This document shows, piece after piece, positions 38,058-46,781 of a stretch of DNA of 64,000 nucleotides. Numbering within the stretch: position 1 is the stretch's first letter; each line of letters starts with the position of its first letter. Source of the DNA: Laspinema sp. D2d (GTDB taxonomy: Bacteria; Cyanobacteriota; Cyanobacteriia; Cyanobacteriales; Laspinemataceae); the NCBI RefSeq assembly GCF_025370755.1, contig NZ_JAMXFC010000038.1, positions 1 to 64,000 on the forward strand, written 5' to 3'. A program made the translations under genes and the position numbers. The notes beneath the pieces were generated by a model, which did not search any database, was not told where the DNA came from, and saw only the letters and a list, made by a program, of their open reading frames with translations.

Positions 38058-38930
38058 TTATAAATATTTCTGCAAAATCACCTTTAATTTATCCTTAATC
38101 CGAGGCGGTACTCGTTTCATTGGCGTTAAAATCGCATATTTTAACGCCGAATGTGCCTTACTTTCCGGGGGATTATTACCCAACCGTCCCACTACATTTC
38201 GGATTACTTGTTGGGCATGGGCAGCATTGGCATGGAGGTGTTCCAATATCATCTCTACGGTGACACTATCATGCATCGGATGCCAACAGTCATAATCTGT
38301 GACTAAGGCCAAAGTTGCATAAGCAATTTCTGCTTCCCGGGCCAATTTGGCCTCGGTTAAATTCGTCATGCCAATGATACTCGCCCCCCAACTGCGATAC
38401 AAATTAGATTCTGCTTGCGTCGAAAAAGCCGGACCTTCCATACAGACATAAGTCCCGCCGCGATGCAGATGAACCTCCGGTAAATTCAAACTTGCCACCG
38501 CATCCCCGAGAATTTCTGCGAGGCGATCGCAAATGGGTTCTCCAAAGGCAATATGAGCAACAATCCCCTCACCAAAAAAACTGGAAATACGATGTTGAGT
38601 GCGATCGATAAACTGATCGGGAACCACCATATCCAGCGGTTTCACCTCCTCTTTCAAAGACCCCACTGCCGAAGCTGAAATAATATAATCCACCCCTAAT
38701 TGTTTCAAGGCATAGATATTGGCCCGAAACGGAATTTCCGAAGGCATCAGACTATGGTGACGACCATGACGGGCTAAAAAGGCCACCCGGATGCCATCTA
38801 AAGTCCCGATGATGGCAGCATCCGAAGGCGAACCAAAAGGGGTATTCATCGGCACTTCTTCGATATCTTTCAGCGCCTCCATTTGATAGAGTCCGCTTCC
38901 CCCAATAATACCGATTTTAACGGGTTCCAT
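38058..38930 (-). CDS. mtnP: S-methyl-5'-thioadenosine phosphorylase
   Basis: It cleaves methylthioadenosine with phosphate to adenine and methylthioribose-1-phosphate in methionine salvage. 290 residues. [11 protein letters not shown] is at the N-terminus, [20 protein letters not shown] at about 53-72, [14 protein letters not shown] binds ribose and phosphate, and [16 protein letters not shown] precedes the base site TDYDCWH. Confidence 0.96.
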   Translation of the reverse strand: MEPVKIGIIGGSGLYQMEALKDIEEVPMNTPFGSPSDAAIIGTLDGIRVAFLARHGRHHSLMPSEIPFRANIYALKQLGVDYIISASAVGSLKEEVKPLDMVVPDQFIDRTQHRISSFFGEGIVAHIAFGEPICDRLAEILGDAVASLNLPEVHLHRGGTYVCMEGPAFSTQAESNLYRSWGASIIGMTNLTEAKLAREAEIAYATLALVTDYDCWHPMHDSVTVEMILEHLHANAAHAQQVIRNVVGRLGNNPPESKAHSALKYAILTPMKRVPPRIKDKLKVILQKYL

Positions 38931-38961
38931 TGTATCCTAATTCCTCTATTGTTTCAAAACA

Positions 38962-38981
38962 AAGCCCGCATCAGCGGGCTT
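38962..38981 (-). terminator. Terminator after the holin-like gene
   Basis: AAGCCCGC and GCGGGCTT pair around ATCA. It lies 36 nt downstream of the minus-strand gene ending at 39017 and upstream of mtnP. It is similar to the hairpin at 105-129. Confidence 0.65.
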
Positions 38982-39016
38982 ATCTTAACGAATTTTAAAT
39001 TAAATGGGGTCGGATT

Positions 39017-39370
39017 TTAAGCATTCGTTCCCTCTTTCACCAAATGCCCGATCGCACTCGACACCAACGATAGCACGATTGCTCCAATAATAGCCGGTAA
39101 AAATCCATTGACATCAAACCCCGGGGTAAGATAACCCACCAGGGAGAGGGTGATGCCATTAATCACCAACAAAAATAACCCCAACGTTAAAATCGTTAAA
39201 GGCAACGTCAAAAGCACCAGAATCGGTTTGACAATGGCATTAATCAATCCCATTAAAATAGCAGCGAGGGCAGCCGATGAAAACCCAGCGACATCGATAC
39301 CAGGGACAACATAGGACGTAATCAGCAGGGAAATGGCTGCAACGAACCAAGTAATGATAAAACCGATCAT
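39017..39370 (-). CDS. Phage holin superfamily IV-like membrane protein
   Basis: A 117-residue very hydrophobic protein with about four membrane helices. It has repeated VPGIDVAGF and TPGFDVNGF motifs at matching positions in the two halves and INAIVKPILVLLTLPLTILT. This is the family of small proteins often annotated phage holin IV or YvlD. It is usually chromosomal with unknown function. Confidence 0.85.
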   Translation of the reverse strand: MIGFIITWFVAAISLLITSYVVPGIDVAGFSSAALAAILMGLINAIVKPILVLLTLPLTILTLGLFLLVINGITLSLVGYLTPGFDVNGFLPAIIGAIVLSLVSSAIGHLVKEGTNA

Positions 39371-39499
39371 AAGTCTGTCTCCAGGGTGACTTCACCTTAA
39401 ATTGTAACCACAAATTTGGGCAATTAGCCCCCAAATGCAGTACCCTGAGCTATAGACCTAGTTGGGTTAGTGTAATCAAGAACCTTAACAAACCTCGTT

Positions 39500-40000
39500 A
39501 TGAACTGGCGACATTTAGCTGTTACTGTTTTAGCACTCGTGCTGTTATTCATGCCCTTACCGGCATTAGCGCAAGCTTATAAATACTATCCACCCCCGCT
39601 GTCCTATAGCAATGCCCAACTCTCCGGCAAAGACTTTTCCGGGCAGTTTTTACGGACCGCCGAGTTCTCGAATGCGGATTTGCAATTCACCAATTTCTCG
39701 AATGTTCAGGCAGAGGGGGCCATTTTCAGCCTTTCCATGATGAAAGATGCGAATTTTCATGGGGCGAATTTGACCAATTCCATGCTGGAATGGACCAACT
39801 TAACCAATGCGGATTTTACCGATGCGGTGTTAGTTGAGGCGCTGTTTCTCGGTGCGAATGTGAAAAATATGAAGATTACAGGTGCAGACTTCACCGATGC
39901 CATTTTAGATGGAGATCAAATCAACAAACTCTGTAAAAATGCCAGTGGTGTTAATTCACAAACTGGGGTGGATACTCGCGAATCCCTTGGATGTCGGTAG
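39500..40000 (+). CDS. Pentapeptide-repeat protein with signal peptide
   Basis: A 166-residue protein. The N-terminal signal sequence MNWRHLAVTVLALVLLFMPL ends around LAQA. The mature part has pentapeptide repeats (A(D/N)Lxx), for example ANLTNSMLEWTNLTNADFTD, then two Cys near the C-terminus. It resembles thylakoid-lumenal pentapeptide proteins of the TL15/17 type. Lumen or periplasm location is inferred. Confidence 0.85.
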   Translation: MNWRHLAVTVLALVLLFMPLPALAQAYKYYPPPLSYSNAQLSGKDFSGQFLRTAEFSNADLQFTNFSNVQAEGAIFSLSMMKDANFHGANLTNSMLEWTNLTNADFTDAVLVEALFLGANVKNMKITGADFTDAILDGDQINKLCKNASGVNSQTGVDTRESLGCR

Positions 40001-40031
40001 CATCATCTTCTAGCCTATAATCGTTATTTCT

Positions 40032-40178
40032 TGTAGGGGCGCAATGCTTGCGCCCTTTGTAGAGGCTTCGAGCATCGAAGCCCCTACGAATACAGACGGA
40101 AAGACCTAAAACCGCTGCTGGAGGGTCGCTTGGGGAAGCGATCCGGGGGCGCAAGCATTGCGCCCCTACGAATACAGC
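40032..40178. repeat. Cluster of GTAGGGGCGCAATGC-type palindromic repeats
   Basis: Contains GGGCGCAATGCTTGCGCCC at about 40036-40055, a GTAGAGGCTTCGA/TCGAAGCCCCTAC hairpin at 40059-40087, and an inverted copy GCGCAAGCATTGCGCCCC at about 40150. CCCCTACGAATACAG occurs twice. These are typical dispersed repeats in filamentous cyanobacteria. Confidence 0.85.
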
Positions 40179-40197
40179 AATTTAGGGCTAAAAAGGG

Positions 40198-41346
40198 TTA
40201 GGATTCCCCTAGAATTTTGGCGGCAGCGGCGACACCGGCACCGACTTGGGCTGTTGCCTTACCGAGTTCTTGCAAGGCGGCTTCTAAGGCAGCAATTGCA
40301 GTTAGGATATCGCGATCGCTGACAAATCCTAAATGTCCAATCCGGAAGATTTCACCCTTGAGGTGGTCTTGTCCTCCTGCCATCACGATATCAAACCGTT
40401 TCTTGACAATGGACCGAATTTGTTCCGCATCAGACGTCGCCACAGCGGTAATCGATCGCGCTGCTGCATCATCCGGCGCATAGAGTTTTAATCCCATTGC
40501 CGTTGCTGCCGCCCGAGTAGCCCGCATTTGCCGTTCATGGCGCTTGAAGATATTTTCTAAACCTTCCTGCTTCATCATCCGCAAGGTAGCTTGCAAGGCA
40601 AAAATCAGGTTAACTGGGGGCGTAAACGGACTGCTATTTTTATCCGTGGCTTTCTTGTATTTGCCCAAATCCAGATAAAATTTCGGCAGTTTAGCCGTTT
40701 TGTACGCTTCCCATGCTTTGGCACTGACGGCGACAAAGCCCAGTCCCGGAGGAATCATAAAGCCTTTTTGGGACCCCGAGGCGACCACATCCAGTCCCCA
40801 AGCGTCGATCGGCACATTCATCGCCCCTAAACTGGTGACGGCATCAACGATAATTAATGCCTGACCATGCGCTTTCACGTGACGATTGATGGCTTCTAAA
40901 TCATTCACCACCCCAGTGGAAGTTTCGCTGTGGGTGACGATGACTGCTTTAATTTCTTTGTTGGTATCCGCTTCCAGCTTTTGCCGGAATTGCTCGGGGT
41001 CCAAAGCTTGTCCCCAGTCAGCGGTGATGGGGTCTACCGTGAGGCTATAGGCTTTCGCAACTTGCGCCCAGCGTTCCCCAAATTTACCATTGCTACCCAC
41101 AATGACGCGATCGCCTGGACTCAGGAAGTTAATGATTCCCGCTTCCATCGCGCCAGTCCCGGACGCCGTAAGCATCAAGACATCGCTTTGAGTTTGGTGC
41201 AGCCATTTCAAATTTTCCGTCACCTCGGCGATGACTGCCTCAAAATCTTTGCTCCGGTGGCCTATGGGATGTTTTGCCAAGGCTCTCAATGCTTGTTCTG
41301 GCACCGGAGTGGGGCCAGGAATCATTAGCATCAGCTTGTCGTCCAT
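40198..41346 (-). CDS. Alanine-glyoxylate/serine-pyruvate aminotransferase family protein
   Basis: A 382-residue class V PLP aminotransferase. MLMIPGPTPVPEQAL is at the N-terminus, TASGTGAMEAGIINFLSPGD binds PLP phosphate, and the lysine is in ASGSQKGFMIPPGLGF (about 190-205). Family members convert glyoxylate to glycine with Ala or Ser as donor. With glcD 4 kb away it could serve photorespiration. The amino donor cannot be read. Confidence 0.9.
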   Translation of the reverse strand: MDDKLMLMIPGPTPVPEQALRALAKHPIGHRSKDFEAVIAEVTENLKWLHQTQSDVLMLTASGTGAMEAGIINFLSPGDRVIVGSNGKFGERWAQVAKAYSLTVDPITADWGQALDPEQFRQKLEADTNKEIKAVIVTHSETSTGVVNDLEAINRHVKAHGQALIIVDAVTSLGAMNVPIDAWGLDVVASGSQKGFMIPPGLGFVAVSAKAWEAYKTAKLPKFYLDLGKYKKATDKNSSPFTPPVNLIFALQATLRMMKQEGLENIFKRHERQMRATRAAATAMGLKLYAPDDAAARSITAVATSDAEQIRSIVKKRFDIVMAGGQDHLKGEIFRIGHLGFVSDRDILTAIAALEAALQELGKATAQVGAGVAAAAKILGES

Positions 41347-41499
41347 TGAATCTAGTCCTAATCCAATTAAATTTAAGTATGAGGAGTTCCGATCAATGCC
41401 TCCCGTAAGGCTCTGTATCGGCGAGTGCTGTTGCTGAATGCGCTTTCACCCGAATCTTTAATTCTACTGGTTTACGGTATTAGATGCAAGCGCGTCTGA

Positions 41500-41763
41500 T
41501 TACTCAGGATTGGCCGAATTTCCAGGGGTCTTAGCAGCCGCCACTTCGTTAAGGGACCAGCGATGTTCTACGGGGATATTTTCACGCTGAAACTTAGACT
41601 CTAGCTGCTTCTGTTGGCTTTGGGCTTTTCTCAGGGTCACGATGAGTTGTTGTACCTGTTCCCGAGCAGATGGATTCTGATTCACCGCATAGAGGGTTTG
41701 CCGTTCCAACAGTTGCAGCAGCAGTTCATAGTGAATCGGGGAAGGAAGAGGAATGGGTTCCAT
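41500..41763 (-). CDS. Small cyanobacterial protein (DUF5340-like)
   Basis: An 87-residue protein, MEPIPLPSPIHYELLLQLLE, with long helices and a glutamine-rich coil QQLIVTLRKAQSQQKQLESK. The N-terminus matches what I recall as DUF5340. Function unknown. About 120 nt from trpC. Confidence 0.7.
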   Translation of the reverse strand: MEPIPLPSPIHYELLLQLLERQTLYAVNQNPSAREQVQQLIVTLRKAQSQQKQLESKFQRENIPVEHRWSLNEVAAAKTPGNSANPE

Positions 41764-41879
41764 ATATTAATGCAGCGGTCTCCCGTAAATGGATGCCCAA
41801 TTCCAAGGGAATCAGACATTGCATGGTTTTAGTATAGAACCTGATGGGTCCTGAAGGGCGATCGCCCCCCAGGAATCAA

Positions 41880-42761
41880 TTACTCGGGAAAAATAGCAGC
41901 GAGGGCTTCCCCGGGGTCGGGTTGTTTCATAAAGGCTTCCCCAATCAACACCGCTTTAGCACCGGCATCAACCACCCGCTTCAGGTCCTCCGGGGTCTGT
42001 AGTCCGGATTCGCTGACCACGATGATATTTTCCAGGCGATCGCGCCGTTGTTCCAGCAGTTGACAGGTTGTGCCTAAATCGACGGTAAAATCTTCAAGGT
42101 CGCGATTATTAATGCCAACCAAAGTAACCCCATCCAGAGCTAAAACCCGGTCTAGCTCTTCTAGGGTATGTACTTCAATTAGGGGAGTAACTCCTAATGT
42201 TTTGGCAATTTTAATAAAATACTGTAAGTCTTTATCCGAGAGGATTGCAGCAATCAGCAAGATAGCATCTGCCCCATTAACCCGGGCGAGATAAATCTGA
42301 TAGGGATAGATGATAAAGTCTTTACAAAGTAGGGGTAAATCCACCACTTCACGGACGGCTTTGAGGTAGTCAAAACTGCCTTGAAAGAATTTACTATCCG
42401 TCAGGACCGAGAGACAGGCGGCCCCCCCTTTTTGGTAAGATTGAGCGATCGCCACCGGGTCAAAGTCTTCGCGGATGACCCCTTTGCTGGGAGAAGCTTT
42501 TTTAATTTCCGCGATCGCCGCCGGTTGTTTGGATGCCGACACCAAGGCCCCCAGAAAATCCTTCGGTGCAGGGACTGCCTGGAGGAGCTTTTGTAACTCT
42601 AGCAAAGGCTGGCGATCGCGCAAGGCATCCACTTCTATTTCCTTGTGCCAAACGATTTCTTCAAGAATATGTCGAGGTTCAGCATCAGGAACCTGGATTT
42701 GATAGCGCATCGACTTGACGCCTACAGCAGGATTCGGAGGACGGCGGCGAATATTGGGCAT
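41880..42761 (-). CDS. trpC: Indole-3-glycerol phosphate synthase
   Basis: It forms the indole ring in tryptophan synthesis. About 293 residues. [18 protein letters not shown] is at the N-terminus, [15 protein letters not shown] (about 84-98) contains catalytic Lys and substrate-binding Ser, [38 protein letters not shown] and ISESG-like [10 protein letters not shown] use the ATG at 42761, giving [11 protein letters not shown], as in cyanobacterial homologues. The TTG at 42776 is less likely. Confidence 0.96.
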   Translation of the reverse strand: MPNIRRRPPNPAVGVKSMRYQIQVPDAEPRHILEEIVWHKEIEVDALRDRQPLLELQKLLQAVPAPKDFLGALVSASKQPAAIAEIKKASPSKGVIREDFDPVAIAQSYQKGGAACLSVLTDSKFFQGSFDYLKAVREVVDLPLLCKDFIIYPYQIYLARVNGADAILLIAAILSDKDLQYFIKIAKTLGVTPLIEVHTLEELDRVLALDGVTLVGINNRDLEDFTVDLGTTCQLLEQRRDRLENIIVVSESGLQTPEDLKRVVDAGAKAVLIGEAFMKQPDPGEALAAIFPE

Positions 42762-43020
42762 GGGGGTTAGAAGCAATCAACAGAAATAACAGCAGGGCGA
42801 GGAAAAGAGACCTGACCCGCGTCGTCTCTACCTCAGTAGTAAAGATTTAACCACAAAAGCGAGCGATCGCATTGATGCTTGCTCTTCCTCGGGACTCAGA
42901 ATTTTTTAGTCCCCAATTTAGACAGGCAAAAGCTTCGGGAGGCGATCGCCTGAACAATCTCTCGCCTAAACTGGTTTAACATAGAACAAAAAGCAATCCC
43001 ATAATCCAAGGTAGGGAACA

Positions 43021-43206
43021 ATGGACGCGCTGATAGAGACCCTCAATGCCAAATTAACCCAATGGGAACCCGATGTGGCGGAAGCAGTACGTCAAAGCAT
43101 TTCTGAGATTATAGAAATGGCCGATCGCGACCTTCTGGATATCATGCGATCGCGCCTTGTCGAACAGGAGGTATTAGATTTAATCGATGAACCCGAAACC
43201 CGGTGA
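43021..43206 (+). CDS. Putative antitoxin of a MazF-type pair
   Basis: A 61-residue acidic helical protein, MDALIETLNAKLTQWEPDVA, with no motif I can name. It overlaps the start of the mazF-like gene by 20 nt, typical of an antitoxin-toxin arrangement. GGTAGGG precedes the ATG. The reading frame looks intact although the toxin is broken. Confidence 0.65.
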   Translation: MDALIETLNAKLTQWEPDVAEAVRQSISEIIEMADRDLLDIMRSRLVEQEVLDLIDEPETR

Positions 43207-43501
43207 AGTCTGGCTGGTCGATTTGGGATTAGCTGCCAAAATGCGACCTGTTCTCATCGTCTCTCGTGCCGATCCCAATCCGCCCAGAGCATTGGTGGTC
43301 TATGTTCCCCTAACCAGTCAAAATCGCGAGAGTCCTTACGAGGTGGTACTCCCAAAACTACCCTTTCTGAATCGCGATTCTGTAGCGAATGTTCAAGGGT
43401 TAGGGTCTGTACCACCGTGAGGCTAGAGCAAAGATTGGGTAGACTTCCAGAAGGAGGTCATGCTTCAAGTTAAGGTAGCTATTTTATTTGCATTGATTCT
43501 A
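43187..43501 (+). pseudogene. mazF: MazF/PemK-type toxin with two frameshifts
   Basis: The first frame reads MNPKPGEVWLVDLGLAAKMR to SVANVQGLGSVPP and stops at 43418-43420. The family continuation VRLEQRLGRLPE is in the next frame (one base missing near 43416), and EVMLQVKVAILFAL in a third (one extra G near 43452-43455). The core with the RPVLIVSR and PLTSQN strands is present, but the C-terminal helix is lost from the translated product. Confidence 0.82.
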
Positions 43502-43756
43502 AAAAAAGTGATCGCTCCCTATTCTCTATGCAGACAGAAGCGATCCCCCTAAGCTTATATTTACCTAAGTAAGCACTGGTGCAAAAATAATTGCACCCTT
43601 CGGGATAGTCTAGGCAAGGCTTTCAGCGAATCCGGATGTGCAATTTATTTTGCATGACTGCTTAGTTATCAAAAACTAATTGCACATTTTCAATTGCTGA
43701 TGTCCTGGTCTATGAAGTCTCAAATCGTACAACTTGTTTCAAATACTAGGTATTAA
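43502..43756. other. Intergenic region between mazF remnant and WHxH gene
   Basis: About 255 nt with no open frame or hairpin I can support. Two TGCAAAAT/ATTTTGCA-like patches occur near 43580 and 43640. Confidence 0.35.
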
Positions 43757-44344
43757 TCAATTACTATCGCAGTTTCCTCCTCCTGCACAATTACCTGTAC
43801 AGGTAGAACAATTATCCGAACAATCTACTGTACAGTTAGGCCCACACTTGGGAATTCCCAGGAGAGAATATGACTCTTGAAAATGTCGGGTAAATAAATC
43901 TAAAAAATTTTGCTTTGCTGTTCTTTTTTGTTCATATGTCACCGAGTTGCTATGGGGGTTATGGTGTATGAAATGACCTGATATGTGTTGACAAAAATTT
44001 TGATATGATCGTGTATGAATAATGTGGCAATGCCAAAATTCATCAACCTCATCGGAAGGAACACCTAACAACGAATTCTTCTGAGTATTGATACTACAAA
44101 GATACATATATTTGCGATAAAGCAATTCAATATCGTCTACTCGTTCAGATAATTCAGGATGGTCATTTAGAAACCGTTCTCTAATCACAGTTAAATCGTA
44201 CTTCATTACTCTGTCTAATATCAAATTTCCTGCTTTCTTTGATACTTCCATTTGCTCTGTATTCAAACCAACAACTTTTGAGATCATGATTGTGGGATAA
44301 TGAAAATTAGGTTTAACTTTTCTTAATGCTAGATTATTGAACAT
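43757..44344 (-). CDS. WHxH-motif (GRDP-like) protein with cysteine-rich tail
   Basis: A 195-residue protein. The central part (about 75-130) has YRKYMYLC, then VPSDEVDEFWHCHIIHTRSY, NFC, and IHHNPHS, the histidine-rich core seen in glycine-rich-domain-protein-like (DUF1399) families. The last 30 residues hold seven cysteines at 167, 171, 175, 179, 182, 186 and 192, in a Gly/Asn/Thr/Ser context. The tail could bind metal or be modified. The gene is divergent from a STAND ATPase and shares its promoter region. Function unknown. Confidence 0.7.
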   Translation of the reverse strand: MFNNLALRKVKPNFHYPTIMISKVVGLNTEQMEVSKKAGNLILDRVMKYDLTVIRERFLNDHPELSERVDDIELLYRKYMYLCSINTQKNSLLGVPSDEVDEFWHCHIIHTRSYQNFCQHISGHFIHHNPHSNSVTYEQKRTAKQNFLDLFTRHFQESYSLLGIPKCGPNCTVDCSDNCSTCTGNCAGGGNCDSN

Positions 44345-44366
44345 AACACCAGCAACCGAAAAAAAA

Positions 44367-44432
44367 CTGATTTTCCAGGCTAATCTGTAACAATATATTA
44401 AGACGAGCGGCTAAAAAACCTGATTTTCCAGG
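44367..44432. repeat. Direct repeat CTGATTTTCCAGG in a divergent promoter region
   Basis: The 13-nt sequence occurs at 44367-44379 and 44420-44432, both preceded by an A-run, with centres 53 nt apart. It lies between the WHxH gene and the STAND ATPase gene. Each copy has imperfect dyad CCTG/CAGG ends. A regulator binding site is possible. Confidence 0.55.
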
Positions 44433-44479
44433 AAAAACTTGTGCTACAATTGGCGAAACCCTTACCCACCTTAAGCTCT

Positions 44480-45829
44480 ATGACGATTGCAGAAGTTTTA
44501 CAGTTTGTAGATCAGTTAGTGGAGAAGCAAACAGGAAAACACTTGAATGACTTAGAAAAAACGGTGGTTCAAGGGTTGTGGAAGGGGCAAACTTACAGCC
44601 AAATCGCTAGTGAATTTGGCTATGATGAAAACTATATAGGGGATGTGAGTCGTCAAATATTTAAACAGCTATCGGATGAGTTAAATGAAGATGTTAAAAA
44701 GTCTAATTTTTGTTGGACAATTGAGAGGGTTATAAATTCTCAGTTTGTAGGCTTAGTCAACAGTCCTATTAATTGGTGTACGCCTCATAATCAAACCAAT
44801 ACCAATCCATCGATCGCCCATGAAGAAGAACCCAACAACCAAACCGGGTATTCAGATTTAACCCTGGCCCCCAAAATTACCCAGTTCTACGATCGCACCC
44901 TGGAACTGCAAACCCTATCTGATTGGATCCTGGTTAAAAATACTCGCCTTATCTCCGTTGTTGGATTGCCGGGAATCGGGAAAACCACTCTAGTGAAGCG
45001 GTTTGTAGACCTTAATCTGCAACAGTTTGATGCAGTGATTTGGAAAAGTATCAAGATTGAACCCAGTTTAAATACCCTAATTACCGAGTTTTTAACAAAG
45101 GTTGCTCATGCTGACTTAAGGTTTAGCGAAATAAACCTTCTGGAGTTATTCAAAGCTTTGAAAACCTGTAAAACCTTGCTCATCCTTGATGACATCCAAG
45201 AGTTATTTAAACCCGGAAAGTTAGCCGGACAGTATCAAAGCCGCTTTCAAGAGTACAAAACCCTATTTCAGCGGCTAGGTGAAATTGAACATAACAGTCA
45301 TTTAATTTTAATCACTCAGGAGCAATGTCAAGAAATGGTTGGGTTAACTGGGGAATTAGATCCGGTGCAGATTTTAAAATTACCAGGATTAACCCAGACC
45401 AGTATTTTGAGCGATCGCAGTCTAAAAGATCCGTCAAGTTGGTCCCAGTTGATCCAGCGGTATGAAGGGCACCCGGTTTATCTCCAAGAAGTCGCCGATT
45501 TAATTAAAACCATGTTTTCTGGTAAAGTTTCAGACTTTTTAGCGGAAGAAGGCATAATTTTAACCGCCAACATGAAATCCCAACTCGGGGATATCTTTAA
45601 CCGATTGTCTCCTCTGGAAAAACAGATTATGGTCAAGTTAAGTCAGTCTCCGAACCCAATGTCAAAAAATCAGTTAAAGGAAGAGTTAGACCTATCTTCA
45701 ATGGATTTAATCAATGGGTTAGAATCTTTAAGCCGACGCAACTTATTGAAAACAGTTGAAGCCGAGAGTGTTTTGTTTGAGGGGTGGGGTTTGATGCAAG
45801 AATATATTAGAAGTCTAAGCAGAAATTAA
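44480..45829 (+). CDS. vMAP-type N-terminal HTH plus NB-ARC STAND ATPase
   Basis: About 449 residues. The N-terminal part (about 1-85) is the vMAP-like helix-turn-helix, with VLQFVDQLVEKQTGKHL and TYSQIASEFGYDENYIGDVS. A linker is followed by an NB-ARC ATPase: P-loop VVGLPGIGKTTL (about 159-170), Walker B LLILDDIQ, and a C-terminal winged-helix-like part. No WD40 or TPR sensor follows, unlike many cyanobacterial relatives. An in-frame GTG at 44441 is an alternative start, but the ATG fits the family. Confidence 0.8.
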   Translation: MTIAEVLQFVDQLVEKQTGKHLNDLEKTVVQGLWKGQTYSQIASEFGYDENYIGDVSRQIFKQLSDELNEDVKKSNFCWTIERVINSQFVGLVNSPINWCTPHNQTNTNPSIAHEEEPNNQTGYSDLTLAPKITQFYDRTLELQTLSDWILVKNTRLISVVGLPGIGKTTLVKRFVDLNLQQFDAVIWKSIKIEPSLNTLITEFLTKVAHADLRFSEINLLELFKALKTCKTLLILDDIQELFKPGKLAGQYQSRFQEYKTLFQRLGEIEHNSHLILITQEQCQEMVGLTGELDPVQILKLPGLTQTSILSDRSLKDPSSWSQLIQRYEGHPVYLQEVADLIKTMFSGKVSDFLAEEGIILTANMKSQLGDIFNRLSPLEKQIMVKLSQSPNPMSKNQLKEELDLSSMDLINGLESLSRRNLLKTVEAESVLFEGWGLMQEYIRSLSRN

Positions 45830-45929
45830 CTAAACTCTGTTCAAACAATTAACCCCAAACTAATGACCAATGACCAATGACCAAAAACATGATAAAATTA
45901 AAATGATCGCCTAGCAGAGAGTATGGGTT

Positions 45930-46193
45930 ATGAATATCTCCCTGACCCCCACACAACAGGAATTTATTCGCGCTACCGTCAACCGTGGCAGATACGCTTC
46001 GGAGGGTGAAGTGGTGGCAGCGGCATTGCAGTTGCTGGAGGACCGAGAAAAGCGCTATCAGGAAAAGTTAGCGGAATTACAGGAAAAAATTACTGTAGGC
46101 ATTGAATCCCTGGATCGCGGTGAAGGGATTGATGGGGAAACCGCCCTTCGAGAGCTGCGGGAAAAGATTATCAGTCGGTCTCAAGAGCAATGA
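45930..46193 (+). CDS. parD: ParD-like antitoxin
   Basis: An 87-residue protein with an N-terminal ribbon-helix-helix, MNISLTPTQQEFIRATVNRG, RYASEGEVVAAALQLLE, typical of ParD/CC2985 antitoxins. The C-terminus is charged and likely unfolded until it binds the toxin. It overlaps parE by 4 nt (ATGA). Confidence 0.9.
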   Translation: MNISLTPTQQEFIRATVNRGRYASEGEVVAAALQLLEDREKRYQEKLAELQEKITVGIESLDRGEGIDGETALRELREKIISRSQEQ

Positions 46194-46495
46194 GTGTTTA
46201 TATTCTATCCGAGGCAGCGTTCCAAGATATCACAGACATTGCCACTTACCTGGAACAGCTTAGTCCGGCTGCGGCTGTTCGTTTGATTGATAAGATCATT
46301 GAACAATGTCAAAGGCTGGCCGATTTTCCGAATATGGGACGCCGATGGGACCAAATCAGTCCGCCTCTGCGGAGTTTTCCGGTGGAAGATTATCTGATTT
46401 TCTATCGGGGGATTGCTGACGGAATTGAGGTAGTGCGGGTGGTGAGTGGATATCGAGATTTGAGGACTATTTTTGAGTGGCTGGATGAGGATTAG
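46190..46495 (+). CDS. parE: ParE-like toxin
   Basis: A 101-residue RelE/ParE-fold protein with LSEAAFQDITDIATYLEQ, MGRRWDQISPPLRSFPVEDY, LIFYRGIADGIEVVRVVSGY and RDLRTIF. Both the helical N-terminus and the beta-sheet core are complete. ParE toxins target DNA gyrase. gyrB is in this window but not linked functionally by sequence. Confidence 0.88.
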   Translation: MSVYILSEAAFQDITDIATYLEQLSPAAAVRLIDKIIEQCQRLADFPNMGRRWDQISPPLRSFPVEDYLIFYRGIADGIEVVRVVSGYRDLRTIFEWLDED

Positions 46496-46781
46496 GGAGC
46501 AGTCCTTTGACGGCACTCATCCATAATAAATAAAGGAGAGTGATACCCTCCATCCGTCAACCGCCTAAATTCCTGAAAGGCTCTTGAACCTTGGGATGTA
46601 GAATCGAAGAGTCCCCGTTTTCACTTGGAAGTCCCACTGGGGTCCCCAGGAAACTTTAAAAAACTTAACGAAAATTCTCATCGATTCAGTCTAACCTAAC
46701 CCTTTAGAGGTTATTTTTTATGGCCTCTTGCAAAGGCGATAGGCCCGCTGTTTTATTAAAGTTGGAAAGTTAAGGAAGCGA

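Noticed and set aside
46205-46516. Minus-strand frame over parE
   Set aside because: It is a shadow of the ParE reading frame, which has clear family motifs.
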